Shown: positions 1 to 8,913 of the stretch, one piece after another
How positions within the stretch are numbered: position 1 is the stretch's first letter
Layout of the letters: the number at the start of each line of letters is the position of its first letter
Origin: Galbibacter sp035306585
GTDB taxonomy: Bacteria > Bacteroidota > Bacteroidia > Flavobacteriales > Flavobacteriaceae
Assembly: GCF_035306585.1 (NCBI RefSeq)
Contig: NZ_DATGNU010000046.1
Span: forward strand, 62,001 to 126,000
Direction: 5' to 3'
DNA length: 64,000 bases
Made by a program: the position numbers and the translations under genes
Notes under the pieces: model-generated
What the model saw: the letters and a program-made list of their open reading frames with translations, nothing else
Told to the model about the DNA's origin: nothing
Database searches by the model: none

Positions 1-1147
1 CAGCCCAATTTTTCTCTAAATCTTCTTCGAATTTCGCTTTATTGAGCAGTAATTTATTCATGCCTTTTAAGGTAGATTCAAAAGCGATCAACGTATGAGC
101 AAATGGTACGCCAACATTTCTTAGCACAGTACTATCGGTTAGATCTCTCTGCAATCTTGAAATCGGTAGTTTAGCTGATAGGTGTTCGAAAATTGCATTG
201 GCGATTCCTAGATTTCCCTCTGAATTTTCAAAGTCAATAGGATTTACTTTATGAGGCATCGCTGATGATCCAACTTCGCCTTTTTTAATGCGTTGTTTAA
301 AGTAATCCATGGAAATATAAGTCCATATATCCCTATTGAAATCTATAATTATGGTATTGATACGTTTTAAGGCATCAAACAAGGCTGCGATATGATCATA
401 GTGCTCGATTTGCGTGGTTGGGAAGGAGTGGCGTAATTGGAGGGTTTCCTCGACAAACTTTGCTCCAAAAGCTTTCCAATCGATCGCTGGGTATGCTACC
501 AAATGTGCGTTGTAATTTCCTGTAGCCCCGCCAAATTTAGCTGCAATTGGGATTGTTTTTAGGCTGTTGAATTGCTCGGCAAGCCTAACGATAAATACCT
601 GGATCTCCTTGCCTAACCTAGTAGGGGAAGCTGGCTGGCCATGCGTTCTAGCAAGCATTGGTACGTTTTCCCATTCCGAGGCTAAAGATTCTAGCTTGTC
701 GATCAAACGCTCGTAACTTGGAAGGTAGCTGTGTTCTAGTGCCTCCTTTACAGAGAGCGGTATGGCCGTGTTATTGATATCTTGCGATGTAAGACCGAAA
801 TGGATAAATTCCTTAAAGGCATGTAATCCAAGGTTGTCAAACTTTTCTTTGATAAAATATTCAACTGCTTTTACATCGTGGTTTGTGGTCTTTTCAATTT
901 CCTTAATGGCTAAGGCGTCCTCACTATTAAAGTCCTTGTAAATGTCTCTGAGCTTTGAAAATTGAGCGTTGTCAAACCCTTTTAACTGTGGAAGAGGAAT
1001 TTCACAAAGCGCAATGAAATATTCAATTTCAACACGAACACGGTATTTAATAAGCGCTTCTTCTGAAAAATAATCAGCTAATTTGTCGGTTTTGCTACGA
1101 TACCTCCCATCGATAGGAGAAATAGCCGTTAAGGAAGTTAATTGCAT
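1..1147 (-). CDS. purB: Adenylosuccinate lyase, C-terminus cut by window edge
   Basis: Catalyses two fumarate-releasing steps of purine synthesis (SAICAR to AICAR, and adenylosuccinate to AMP) in the cytoplasm. Translating the minus strand from the ATG at 1145-1147 gives MQLTSLTAISPIDGRYRSKT, the usual N-terminus of the long-form Bacteroidota PurB. The conserved ARTHGQPASPT stretch follows at mid-protein, and the fumarase/aspartase superfamily signature GSSAMPHKVNP is encoded near 240-275. About 382 codons are present, so the C-terminal roughly 65 residues lie beyond position 1. A small helical-repeat gene lies 138 bases upstream on the same strand and may be co-transcribed. The identification is firm; only the 3' end is missing. 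Confidence 0.96.
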   Translation of the reverse strand, partial: MQLTSLTAISPIDGRYRSKTDKLADYFSEEALIKYRVRVEIEYFIALCEIPLPQLKGFDNAQFSKLRDIYKDFNSEDALAIKEIEKTTNHDVKAVEYFIKEKFDNLGLHAFKEFIHFGLTSQDINNTAIPLSVKEALEHSYLPSYERLIDKLESLASEWENVPMLARTHGQPASPTRLGKEIQVFIVRLAEQFNSLKTIPIAAKFGGATGNYNAHLVAYPAIDWKAFGAKFVEETLQLRHSFPTTQIEHYDHIAALFDALKRINTIIIDFNRDIWTYISMDYFKQRIKKGEVGSSAMPHKVNPIDFENSEGNLGIANAIFEHLSAKLPISRLQRDLTDSTVLRNVGVPFAHTLIAFESTLKGMNKLLLNKAKFEEDLEKNWA

Positions 1148-1285
1148 GTTTTCAAATAATTAAAAATCACTGAAACGCTAAAGTTCTACAGTGATTCTAG
1201 TTAAGATCCCACTGGGATTTAAATTAAAAGCACAAATTTAATCTTATAAGAGTAAAGGGTCAACTTATTTGTGAAAAACTTAAAC

Positions 1286-1834
1286 TCAAATTTTGTTAAG
1301 AATATGCATAGCACGTGCTTTATAGGCCATGGTATGGTTGGGAATTCCCTTTTGAAGGATAGCTTTGAGTTCAGGGTGCACCCAAATGAACACTATACCC
1401 AGTAAATGTAATGTCTCCATAGCATAGGCTTTGGTGGCAACTTTTTCATCATTCATCAGCCAGTCAAAATTTATCTCCACCAGTGATGCTAGATCGGTCT
1501 TATCAAGGGCTTCTATGGTGCTTTTATCAGAATCAAGGAAATAACGCTGGCAAAGGAGCATGCAGATTTTTGCACAGCAACGTTTGGATGATTTATTTTC
1601 AATAAAAGGAAGCTGATCTATAAAATGCTTTAAATATGGATGTATCCATGAAAGCTTTGCGATGCATACATACTCTAATACCCAACAGGCTGGCTTGCCA
1701 AGTCGTGCATCATTACTAAGGCTATAGTCCATTAAAATTGGAAATATCGCTTGATTGTTAAGAACTTGATCTGCTAATTGTTGTCGGTGCGCTTTGTAGG
1801 CCTTTAAAGATTGAATTTGCGATTTAAATTCCAT
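1286..1834 (-). CDS. Hypothetical HEAT-like helical-repeat protein upstream of purB
   Basis: An all-helical protein of about 182 residues without signal peptide or membrane segment. It resembles short proteins found next to purB in Flavobacteriia, often labelled only by that neighbourhood, and its helix-pair pattern suggests HEAT/ARM-type repeats. I chose the ATG at 1834 (MEFKSQIQSLKAYKAHRQQ) rather than the upstream ATG at 1894, because the extra N-terminal 20 residues look like untranslated leader and would crowd the divergent promoter of the gene at 1943. An intermediate ATG at 1846 is also possible. It precedes purB by 138 bases on the same strand. No catalytic motif is visible and the function is unknown. 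Confidence 0.7.
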   Translation of the reverse strand: MEFKSQIQSLKAYKAHRQQLADQVLNNQAIFPILMDYSLSNDARLGKPACWVLEYVCIAKLSWIHPYLKHFIDQLPFIENKSSKRCCAKICMLLCQRYFLDSDKSTIEALDKTDLASLVEINFDWLMNDEKVATKAYAMETLHLLGIVFIWVHPELKAILQKGIPNHTMAYKARAMHILNKI

Positions 1835-1942
1835 AATTATTGCCATAGGGAGTATAGAGGATCGCTGTGATTTATAAAAATATACGGTGTTCACTTATGT
1901 GGTGTCCTTGAAGTTTTTTACATTTATTAAAAATAGAAAAAT

Positions 1943-2416
1943 ATGAGGGCATTTAAAAATATTCTCTTTGTGATATTCACTGCACTTGTTGTCATGCAAT
2001 TTTTTCCGCCAGAACTTAATAAGGCCGATACAACACCGCCCACAGATATCATTTTAGCCACTAGTCCTCCAAAGATTATAGAGGCTACCTTGACAAATGC
2101 CTGTTATGACTGTCATTCTAATTCGACTCGCTACCCTTGGTATACTGGAATAGAACCAGTGTCCTATTGGTTTGATTCCCATATAAAGGAAGGTAAACGG
2201 CATTTGGATTTTTCCAAATGGGAACATTATTCCGCAAAGGAAAAAATACATAAGTTAGAGGAGATTACAGAAGCTGTAAACCAAGGGTGGATGCCGCTAA
2301 AATCATATCGATGGCTACATAAAGATGCTAATTTAACCCAGGAAGAAATTAAAGCGATTACGGATTGGGCTGCATTGCTACAGCTTAATTATCAGACAGT
2401 AGATCTACCGCAATAG
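1943..2416 (+). CDS. Haem-binding domain protein (single CxxCH)
   Basis: A 157-residue protein with an N-terminal hydrophobic segment (about residues 5-22), which probably anchors or exports it to the periplasm. It has one c-type haem motif, C54-Y-D-C57-H58, followed by the SNSTRYPWYTGIEPVSYW segment typical of the Bacteroidota haem-binding family (PF14376-like). Members are presumed periplasmic monohaem proteins of unknown electron partner. The gene is divergent from the 1286-1834 gene, and its 3' end overlaps the convergent sirtuin gene by 32 bases. The family assignment is confident; the physiological role is not known. Confidence 0.86.
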   Translation: MRAFKNILFVIFTALVVMQFFPPELNKADTTPPTDIILATSPPKIIEATLTNACYDCHSNSTRYPWYTGIEPVSYWFDSHIKEGKRHLDFSKWEHYSAKEKIHKLEEITEAVNQGWMPLKSYRWLHKDANLTQEEIKAITDWAALLQLNYQTVDLPQ

Positions 2417-3071
2417 GCACCCCCACAGTAGCCTTCTCTGCTATAATTTTTAAATCGGTAATGGCGTGTTCGGTGATACTAGGGTTAGGGTCAATGAAGT
2501 ATAGTGGTACACCTGGCTTTTTGTAGTCTACCAACCCTGCGGCTGGATATACTTGCATCGAAGTTCCAATGACCATAACAATGTCAGCTCTGCCCACAAT
2601 AGCCGCTGCTTCTTCGAGTAAAGGGACCGCTTCACCAAACCATACAATATGAGGGCGTATTTGCTGATGGTGTTTGCATAAATCCCCTAGTTTGATGTCC
2701 TGCGTCCAAGGAAAAATAAGCTGAGGGTCTACAGTGCTTCTTGCCTTTAATAATTCTCCATGAAGGTGAATTACACTGCTACTTCCAGCTCGTTCATGTA
2801 AATCGTCTACATTTTGGGTTATAATGTCTACACAAAATTGTTCCTCTAATTTTGCTAGGGCTAGATGTGCAGCGTTAGGCTTAACCTCTAGTAATTGCCT
2901 GCGTCTTTGATTGTAAAATTCAAGTACTAATTCGGTATTGTTTTTCCAGCCTTGTGGAGTAGCTACTGTCATCACATCATGTCCTTCCCATAAACCATCG
3001 GCATCTCGAAAGGTTTTAAGACCACTTTCTGCACTGACCCCTGCTCCAGTTAGCACGGCAATTTTTTTCAT
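2385..3071 (-). CDS. cobB: NAD-dependent protein deacylase, class III sirtuin (CobB/SIRT5-like)
   Basis: Removes acyl groups from protein lysines using NAD+. The 228 residues carry GAGVSAESG (9-17) for NAD binding, TQNVDD (85-90) and the catalytic histidine in HLHGE (H104). The Y53-x-x-R56 pair in FYNQRRR matches the acyl-pocket Tyr/Arg that marks SIRT5/CobB enzymes able to remove succinyl and malonyl groups. The four zinc-binding cysteines of many sirtuins are absent, as is common in Bacteroidota class III members. The gene lies 22 bases downstream of the small MscS-type gene on the same strand, so the two are probably one transcript. Its 3' end overlaps the convergent haem-binding gene by 32 bases. 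Confidence 0.93.
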   Translation of the reverse strand: MKKIAVLTGAGVSAESGLKTFRDADGLWEGHDVMTVATPQGWKNNTELVLEFYNQRRRQLLEVKPNAAHLALAKLEEQFCVDIITQNVDDLHERAGSSSVIHLHGELLKARSTVDPQLIFPWTQDIKLGDLCKHHQQIRPHIVWFGEAVPLLEEAAAIVGRADIVMVIGTSMQVYPAAGLVDYKKPGVPLYFIDPNPSITEHAITDLKIIAEKATVGVPIAVDLLSDN

Positions 3072-3093
3072 TGTTTTTTATTTAGTATTAGTG

Positions 3094-3633
3094 TTAAATA
3101 CTATCCTTTCCGTCGTCGTCTTTTTTTGCTTTACTTATCTGAGCTACGCCCTTTTGAAGTAGAAGATTGTTGGGATAGGTAAGGAGCTCACCTTCATCGC
3201 TACGGATATGAATATGAAATGCTCTAATATCCTCAATAAGGCCTTCTGTTGGAAAATCCTTGTCTTGGATACGGATACGGTCTCCAATTTTAAAAGGGAA
3301 TGAAAAGAAAAGTATAATTCCAGCGGTGACATTGCTTAAAATAGACCAAACAGCAAAGAAAGCCACCCCTATAACGGCAAAGGCAGAAGATATAAACCAC
3401 CCGAGATCATCGATGTTTACGCCCCAAAACATACTGATGATAAAAATGCCAATAGCGCTGATAAAAAGGTTAAAATACTTAAAGATGAGCCGTGTTCTAT
3501 TTGGGTCTAATTCACCCATTTTCCCCACCCTTTTAATTGCTTTGTATATAAGAAAACGAATTAAAAGAAAAACGACAACAACGATGAGCGTTTGTAATAA
3601 TTGTTTTTGATATTCTTGGAATAGTTCTAGCAT
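3094..3633 (-). CDS. Small MscS-type mechanosensitive channel domain protein
   Basis: A 179-residue membrane protein with hydrophobic segments at about 14-34, 50-70 and 75-110. A beta-domain segment follows (FPFKIGDRIRI, then YPNNLLLQKGVA), which matches the MscS pore-lining helix and middle beta domain. It is shorter than canonical MscS (about 286 residues) and ends in a charged tail (KAKKDDDGKD), lacking the C-terminal alpha/beta vestibule. This minimal form is common in Flavobacteriia and does not look like a truncation accident. It probably forms an operon with cobB. Confidence 0.85.
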   Translation of the reverse strand: MLELFQEYQKQLLQTLIVVVVFLLIRFLIYKAIKRVGKMGELDPNRTRLIFKYFNLFISAIGIFIISMFWGVNIDDLGWFISSAFAVIGVAFFAVWSILSNVTAGIILFFSFPFKIGDRIRIQDKDFPTEGLIEDIRAFHIHIRSDEGELLTYPNNLLLQKGVAQISKAKKDDDGKDSI

Positions 3634-3979
3634 AAATTAAAGTCCTATAAGTGTCTGACAAAGATACATTAGCTTTTACATTTTTTAACCCAATGAACCT
3701 TTAAATTACTGCAACATACAGAGTTTTAATTTATATTTACATTAGTTCTTCAAGGGGTTTGTGTCACTGGAGACTACGATCAAAGATAATAAGGAATTTT
3801 TTCTTGGATTAATTGTTTGTGTTGAAACTTTTAAATGGGTATTGCTATGGATAAGGCTTTACATCATGGATGATGCCGAAATTTTTACTCATTTCAAAAG
3901 AGTGGAATTCGTATATTTGTGTAAGGCAACTTGATTGTTGTTGAATTTTCGGAGTTTAAAGGTGATTAAAAAAAAAGAC
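3634..3979. other. Intergenic gap between divergent mscS-like and doxX-like genes
   Basis: About 346 bases of AT-rich DNA separating two divergent genes. It must contain both promoters. I see only very short open stretches, no strong hairpin and no RNA gene. Confidence 0.5.
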
Positions 3980-4390
3980 ATGAATAACATTTTTAGTGTA
4001 AGTCGAAGTGCTGCTAGTGTTGATTTAGCATTATTAATTGCACGAGTAGGTATTGGAGTCTTAATGCTAGTACATGGTATATCTAAGATTCCAATGCTAA
4101 GTCAGTCTCCAATTCAGTTTTATGATTTTATGGGGTTAGGTGATCAGGTGTCCCTTTGGCTAGCCTTATTTGCTGAGATTGGTTGTTCTATTTTAATTAT
4201 TTTTGGATTTGCAACTAGACTTGCAGTGATACCACTTATCATAACAATGTTTGTAGCGGTATTTATTATTCATGCTGAGGATCCATTTGTAAAGCAAGAG
4301 ATGGGACTGCATTATATACTCATTTATGTGATGCTGTTGTTAACTGGAGCAGGTAAGTATTCCATTGATTATCTTATTTCGAAACGTTAA
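3980..4390 (+). CDS. DoxX family membrane protein
   Basis: A membrane protein of about 136 residues with four hydrophobic helices. It contains LLIARVGIGVLMLVHGISKI near the start and a LALFAEIGCSILIIFGFATRLAVIPLI core, the layout of DoxX/DoxD-like proteins. The ATG at 3980 (MNNIFSVSRS) is preferred; an in-frame ATG at 3935 would add 15 lysine-rich residues before the first helix. Roles proposed for the family include quinone-linked redox and sulphur or oxidative stress functions, but none can be assigned here. It has no operon partner: neighbours are more than 170 bases away. Confidence 0.85.
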   Translation: MNNIFSVSRSAASVDLALLIARVGIGVLMLVHGISKIPMLSQSPIQFYDFMGLGDQVSLWLALFAEIGCSILIIFGFATRLAVIPLIITMFVAVFIIHAEDPFVKQEMGLHYILIYVMLLLTGAGKYSIDYLISKR

Positions 4391-4561
4391 TTTCCTAAGA
4401 GCCCATTGATGTAGGTAGAAGGGGGTGAAGGGAAAGTTTGTTGAAAAGAGTTATCGACTGTTTACCAGCTGCATATGATATGTTAATTAAATTATATTAT
4501 TGACATGGTGTTGTAGGTGAACTGGTGATTAGAAATTATACTCCTTAACATAAATAACTAT

Positions 4562-6085
4562 ATGGCACAAAGTAGAAGACTTCAAAAAGTACTGTTTTTG
4601 GGCTTATGTTTATTAGTTGTGGTTGGGGTTATCGCGCAACTGTTTTTCACCTCTAAGGTAAAAGATTTCCTTGAAAAGCAAACTCCGAAAGACATCACTT
4701 TAAATTATCGGAACTTAGGGACAAATGTTTTTTTAGGGAGTATTTCTCTAGAGGATCTTAAACTTTCCTCGGAAGGATTCGAACTCGAATCAAAGGGTAT
4801 TAAGATTTCTGGATTGCATTTTATACCCCTTTTAAAAAACGGTGATATTGTCATCTCGGAGGTATCTCTTGAGAAACCTTTTATTGCTTTAGAGGAAAAG
4901 AAAAATAGTTCATCCGAGGGTTCGAATAACCAGTCCCTAAAGCGTATTTTTTTTGAAAAATGCCACATTGAAAATGGTCAACTTCAGATCTTGTCACAGG
5001 GAAACGGTAGCGGTGGTCTTAGGATTGAAAACATAGATCTTCTACTTAGAGAGGTGACCTACAATGAACAAACACGAGCGCATGTGATCCCTTTTAGCCT
5101 GAAGGATTATAGTTTGAGCACCAAAAAAGGATATTACGATCTCAGCGCACTTGAATACATTAAATGGGAGGATCTTCATATCGATACCAGTATAGGGCAC
5201 ATTAATAAACTGGCAATTCAATCAAAATATACCAAAGAGGAGCTTTCCAAAAAACTTACCGTGGAACACGATCATTACGATATAGTCTTTGATTCGATTG
5301 GATTTGCGGAACCAGATTTTGGACTTGATTCACAAAGTCCGAAGTTGCATTTTTCAAAAATGCACATTGAGGGACCAGATATAGGTGTGTATCGAGATAA
5401 ACTACTTCCTGATGATACCACTCATAAAAAACTTTATAATCAAACCCTCCGAGATTTGGATTTTGATCTTAAGATAGATTCAATAGCTGTTTTTAACGGA
5501 AAGGTTAGTTACCAAGAGCGCGTTGCTGCCGATGTAAAACCAGAGCGATTAATTTTTACAGAGGTCCACTCGCAGATACTTAATACCCATAGTAGGGGTA
5601 GCGGATTAGTAGAAGTAGCTATTGATGCAAAGTTGATGGGGGACGGCCCACTAACGCTAAATTGGTCATTTGATCCGATGAAGCCTAATAACGAATTTAT
5701 GGTCAAAGGAAGCTTGGCTCAGTTTGATTCCTCTAAAATTAATCCATTTTTAAGAACCAATATGAAGGCTGAAGTAATAGGGAGTATTCACCAGATGTAC
5801 TTTACATTTAGCGGGCATGAATTCGGGTCTAAAGGGGATATGAAAATGAAATACGATGACTTTGAGTTTTTGGTACTTAAAAATAATCGTCTTGGGGTAA
5901 ATAAGCTACTCACAGCGGTGGTAGGTATTTTTACAAATGATGGAAATCAAACTGAAGAGGATGGCTTTCGTTATGGTTCCTATGAAGTTGAGCGAGATCG
6001 AGAAAAATCCTTTTTCAACTTACTCTGGCTAAATGTCAAGGAGGGACTAATAAAGACCGTATCAGGTAATGGTAAAAAGGAATAA
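4562..6085 (+). CDS. AsmA/DUF748-like envelope protein
   Basis: A 507-residue protein with one N-terminal membrane helix (about residues 8-28) followed by a long beta-rich region. Features include LRNLGTN-like and ISGLHFIPLLKNGDIVISEVSLEKP repeats typical of AsmA-type proteins (inner-membrane anchored, periplasmic beta-groove proteins implicated in lipid transport). A central segment LNWSFDPMKPNNEFMVKGSLAQFD resembles the DUF748/AsmA C-terminal repeats. The gene is convergent with maf. The fold-class assignment is an inference from sequence texture; no close homologue was recognised by name. Confidence 0.6.
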   Translation: MAQSRRLQKVLFLGLCLLVVVGVIAQLFFTSKVKDFLEKQTPKDITLNYRNLGTNVFLGSISLEDLKLSSEGFELESKGIKISGLHFIPLLKNGDIVISEVSLEKPFIALEEKKNSSSEGSNNQSLKRIFFEKCHIENGQLQILSQGNGSGGLRIENIDLLLREVTYNEQTRAHVIPFSLKDYSLSTKKGYYDLSALEYIKWEDLHIDTSIGHINKLAIQSKYTKEELSKKLTVEHDHYDIVFDSIGFAEPDFGLDSQSPKLHFSKMHIEGPDIGVYRDKLLPDDTTHKKLYNQTLRDLDFDLKIDSIAVFNGKVSYQERVAADVKPERLIFTEVHSQILNTHSRGSGLVEVAIDAKLMGDGPLTLNWSFDPMKPNNEFMVKGSLAQFDSSKINPFLRTNMKAEVIGSIHQMYFTFSGHEFGSKGDMKMKYDDFEFLVLKNNRLGVNKLLTAVVGIFTNDGNQTEEDGFRYGSYEVERDREKSFFNLLWLNVKEGLIKTVSGNGKKE

Positions 6086-6102
6086 AGGCGTGGAGCCTTT
6101 TA
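6084..6102. terminator. Weak bidirectional stem-loop between convergent genes
   Basis: AAAGGC and GCCTTT form a six-base-pair stem with a five-base loop, ending in a short T run. It sits between the AsmA-like gene and the convergent maf gene. The stem is short, so termination strength is uncertain. Confidence 0.4.
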
Positions 6103-6702
6103 CGGATTACTGAGATTTACGAGTTCTTCAAGAGTGCGATACACCTCATATACTGGTAGTCCGACCACATTAAAAAAAGAACCTTCGATTTTTTCAATTC
6201 CAATTTGACCAATCCATTCTTGAATACCATAAGCACCTGCTTTATCATAAGGTTTAAAAGTATCTACGTAATAGTTGATTTCTTCATCGCTCAGTATTTT
6301 AAAATACACCTTGGTGGTGTGATTCAAGGTTTTCTCCACTTTTGTAGTGCTAAAGCAAACGGAGGTGATTACCTCATGCGTTAGCCCTGATAGGGATTTT
6401 AGCATGGCAACAGCCTCTGCGCGATCATTGGGTTTTCCTAAGGCTTTATTTTGGTGCCATACAATGGTGTCAGAAGTAATTAGGATGTCATGATCTTTGA
6501 GCTCATCTTTGTGAGGTAGCGCTTTTAATTGCGCTAGATAATCAGAGATTTCAAATTTGTACAGTCTTGGTGGATATTCTTCCACCACTTTTTTTAATCG
6601 AATCTCTACCGCTAGCCCCAGGTCTTTAAAAAACTGTTGTCTTCGAGGAGAGCCCGAGGCAAGAATGATGTTGTAATTCTTAATACGTTGATGTAATAAC
6701 AT
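6100..6702 (-). CDS. maf: Maf family nucleoside triphosphate pyrophosphatase
   Basis: A 200-residue cytoplasmic enzyme that hydrolyses dTTP/UTP or modified nucleotides to monophosphates. The N-terminal ILASGSPRRQQFFKDLGL is the Maf signature, TSDTIVW contains the catalytic aspartate, and KAGAYGIQE is the conserved C-terminal nucleotide motif. The start at 6702 places the signature at residue 13. The gene lies 17 bases downstream of kdsC. The order DUF2520-kdsC-maf is a recurrent arrangement in Bacteroidota and is presumably one operon. Confidence 0.93.
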   Translation of the reverse strand: MLLHQRIKNYNIILASGSPRRQQFFKDLGLAVEIRLKKVVEEYPPRLYKFEISDYLAQLKALPHKDELKDHDILITSDTIVWHQNKALGKPNDRAEAVAMLKSLSGLTHEVITSVCFSTTKVEKTLNHTTKVYFKILSDEEINYYVDTFKPYDKAGAYGIQEWIGQIGIEKIEGSFFNVVGLPVYEVYRTLEELVNLSNP

Positions 6703-6719
6703 GGATGGCTTATTCGCTT

Positions 6720-7250
6720 TTAATCATATTGTGCATTGTAGTTGTCCTTCCATTTCCCTTGAACCTTAAGGACTTGTTCAATCACATCTCGAACACATCC
6801 TTTTCCACCTTGTTTGTGGGAGATGTATTTTGAGATTTCTTTGATCTCAGCAACAGCGTCATTTGGGCAACATGGCATACCAACCATTTTCATCACGTGA
6901 TAATCTGGAATGTCATCGCCCATATAAAGCGACTGTTCTGGTTTAATATTGTAAATGTCCAGGTACTCATCCAGAGTCGCTACCTTGTCACCCACTCCTA
7001 AGTGGATATCAGTCACCCCTAATCCTTTTAAGCGTGTTCGCACCCCAGGGTTACTTCCACCAGAAATGATACAGATATTATAGCCCTTATCCAGTGCTGT
7101 TTTAATGGCATAACCATCTTTCACATTCATGGTTCGAAGCATTTCCCCTTCCGTTGTGATGACTAGGCTTCCATCGGTTAATACTCCATCCACATCAAAG
7201 ATAAATGTGGTGATATTTTCTAAGTATTCTTTATAACTTTTCTCCTCCAT
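6720..7250 (-). CDS. kdsC: HAD-family KDO-8-phosphate phosphatase-like (KdsC-type)
   Basis: A 176-residue capless HAD phosphatase. Motif I is FIFDVDGVLTDG with nucleophile D19 and D21, motif II is in IISGGSNP, and the C-terminal acidic motif is GDDIPDYHVM. This matches KdsC, which dephosphorylates 3-deoxy-D-manno-octulosonate 8-phosphate in lipopolysaccharide core synthesis, although capless HAD proteins in this clade can have other substrates. Its start overlaps the upstream DUF2520 gene by 20 bases, indicating translational coupling, and maf follows 17 bases later. Confidence 0.87.
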   Translation of the reverse strand: MEEKSYKEYLENITTFIFDVDGVLTDGSLVITTEGEMLRTMNVKDGYAIKTALDKGYNICIISGGSNPGVRTRLKGLGVTDIHLGVGDKVATLDEYLDIYNIKPEQSLYMGDDIPDYHVMKMVGMPCCPNDAVAEIKEISKYISHKQGGKGCVRDVIEQVLKVQGKWKDNYNAQYD

Positions 7251-7998
7251 GGGTTTTTATTATAGATCTAGTTATTGATTTATAAATGTCTTTATATAAG
7301 GGATCTTTCAATTGATCCAAATGAGATTCGATAGTGCTGTTGTCGCCACGCACTGCTGGACCTGTTTGGGTTGTTTTAGCCGGTGAATTCTCTAAAGATC
7401 TAGTGGTTTGTTTTATTAATGGAATAAAGATTTCAAATGGGATTTGCGCTTGCTCACTTAGCTCTGCGCCAATGCTGTATAAGTGGTTGACAAAATTATT
7501 GACAAATACGGCTGTTAAATGGATCCTACTACGCTGTTTAGAGTTTATTCGATAAACCTTGTCAGTCATGCTTTTTGCCAATCGCTGTATTAGTTGTAGG
7601 TCTTTTTCATTTTCAGCTTCCAAAAGCAATGGTACATCGTTCCAATGAATTTTTTTCTCTTTACGAAAGCTCTGTAATGGATACAAGACCCCTGCTCGGT
7701 TTTTTGAATCGATCACCTGGATATCCGAGTTTCCGGAGGTGTGTACTACCAATCGATCCTTAAAAGGTAAGGAAGAAGAAACCTCACGAATTACCGAATC
7801 ACTCACGGCTATAATATAAATATCCGCTGGTTTTAGGTCTGCAAGTTGGTTTGTGAGAAGGGTAGTAGATTCAAATTTTTGGATAGCGGATATACTGCGG
7901 TTATACCACTGTACAAGTTCGATCTCCGAATTTTTAGAAAACTGGGCAAAGAGGTGATGTGCAACATTTCCACCGCCTAAGAGAACAATCTTTAACAT
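7231..7998 (-). CDS. Rossmann-fold DUF2520 domain protein
   Basis: A 255-residue protein. The N-terminal VLLGGGNVAHHLFAQF is a glycine-rich dinucleotide-binding turn (F420-oxidoreductase/ProC-like fold). The C-terminal helical domain contains HLTAVFVNNFVNHLYSIG and TGPAVRGD, the DUF2520 signature seen in ketopantoate-reductase-like proteins. Substrate unknown. It is the first gene of the minus-strand operon with kdsC (20-base overlap) and maf. The start at 7998 puts the nucleotide-binding loop at residue 4, as expected. Confidence 0.88.
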   Translation of the reverse strand: MLKIVLLGGGNVAHHLFAQFSKNSEIELVQWYNRSISAIQKFESTTLLTNQLADLKPADIYIIAVSDSVIREVSSSLPFKDRLVVHTSGNSDIQVIDSKNRAGVLYPLQSFRKEKKIHWNDVPLLLEAENEKDLQLIQRLAKSMTDKVYRINSKQRSRIHLTAVFVNNFVNHLYSIGAELSEQAQIPFEIFIPLIKQTTRSLENSPAKTTQTGPAVRGDNSTIESHLDQLKDPLYKDIYKSITRSIIKTHGGEKL

Positions 7999-8057
7999 AG
8001 CGCTAAAATAACTAAAGTTGCTTAGAATTCTGTAGAAGTAGATGCCAAATTTTTAAA

Positions 8058-8777
8058 TCAAATCTCAAAGTTAAACCCTTTGTCGGTGAGTTGTTTGTAG
8101 ATTTCTGGGTCAAATTTATAGAGTTTCGCCGCCCTATGTGATACATTTTTTTCTTTTTCTTTTAGATCTACAAGCAGTTTCATTTTAAGGATTTTCCTTC
8201 GAAAGTTGGGTTTGTCAAGTTCAATATTAAGCACCTCTTGGTAGAGTTGCATAAGTTGCAAAAGCGTGAATTTCTCTGGAAGAAGGTTAAACCCAATAGG
8301 TGCTTGGCGCACGCGGTTTCTAAGGTGTTTAAGACTATAGGAAAGGATTTCGTTATGATCATAAATCAGATCATTTACCTGATCCATCCTATACCACTTG
8401 GCATCGGATGCGGTGAAGCCAGCCTTAACATCGTAGTCGGCTTTTTTAATTAAAGCATAGTAGCCGATAGTGATTACGCGCCCCAATGGGAAACGATTAG
8501 GGTCGCCAAATGCTTTGAGCTGTTCGAGATACAAGTCCTCAATACCTGTCAACTCACGAAGAACTCTATTTGCTGCCCTGTCAATACTCTCATCCTCTTT
8601 GATCCATCCTCCTGGAAGTCCCCATTTCCCCTTGCTTATCCCCGTTCCATGTTCTACGAGTAACACTTCCAATTTTCCCTGATCAAAACCAAAAATTACA
8701 CAGTCAATTGTAATGGCATTCATCACTTTTTTTTCTACAATTTTTCCGGATTCCTCGTCTATAAATTTTTTAACCAT
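8058..8777 (-). CDS. Nudix-domain transcriptional regulator (NrtR/AraR-like), probable xylose regulator
   Basis: About 239 residues: an N-terminal Nudix domain followed by a winged-helix-like C-terminal region (around 150-235, LPEKFTLLQLMQLYQEVL...FRRKILKM), the layout of NrtR-type regulators. In Bacteroidota such proteins control sugar catabolic genes. The Nudix box reads GWIKEDESIDRAANRVLREL: the first catalytic glutamate after the arginine is Val and a later one is Leu, so hydrolase activity is probably lost and the domain likely senses a ligand. I prefer the ATG at 8777 over 8816, which adds 13 odd residues. It is divergent from the xylose operon, with a 37-bp palindrome in between, which argues for local control. 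Confidence 0.85.
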   Translation of the reverse strand: MVKKFIDEESGKIVEKKVMNAITIDCVIFGFDQGKLEVLLVEHGTGISKGKWGLPGGWIKEDESIDRAANRVLRELTGIEDLYLEQLKAFGDPNRFPLGRVITIGYYALIKKADYDVKAGFTASDAKWYRMDQVNDLIYDHNEILSYSLKHLRNRVRQAPIGFNLLPEKFTLLQLMQLYQEVLNIELDKPNFRRKILKMKLLVDLKEKEKNVSHRAAKLYKFDPEIYKQLTDKGFNFEI

Positions 8778-8913
8778 TTTGTTATCGACTGAATAAATTA
8801 GAGTGCATATATACAAAAAATCTTTATATGTGGTGGTATTTGTGTTAAATATTAGTGTTTCGGTAGTTTTATTTAATATTTTTTGAATAAAAGAAAATTA
8901 ATGATTAGTATTG

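Noticed and set aside
3094..3633. Truncation of a full-length MscS gene
   Set aside because: The short form with a charged tail looks like a complete minimal member, and no downstream remnant of the missing domain is seen before cobB.
8881..8900. Bacteroidota -7 element (TAnnTTTG) upstream of xylE
   Set aside because: The nearest candidate in the T-run at about 8878-8885 is off by one base in spacing, so it was not called as a promoter.
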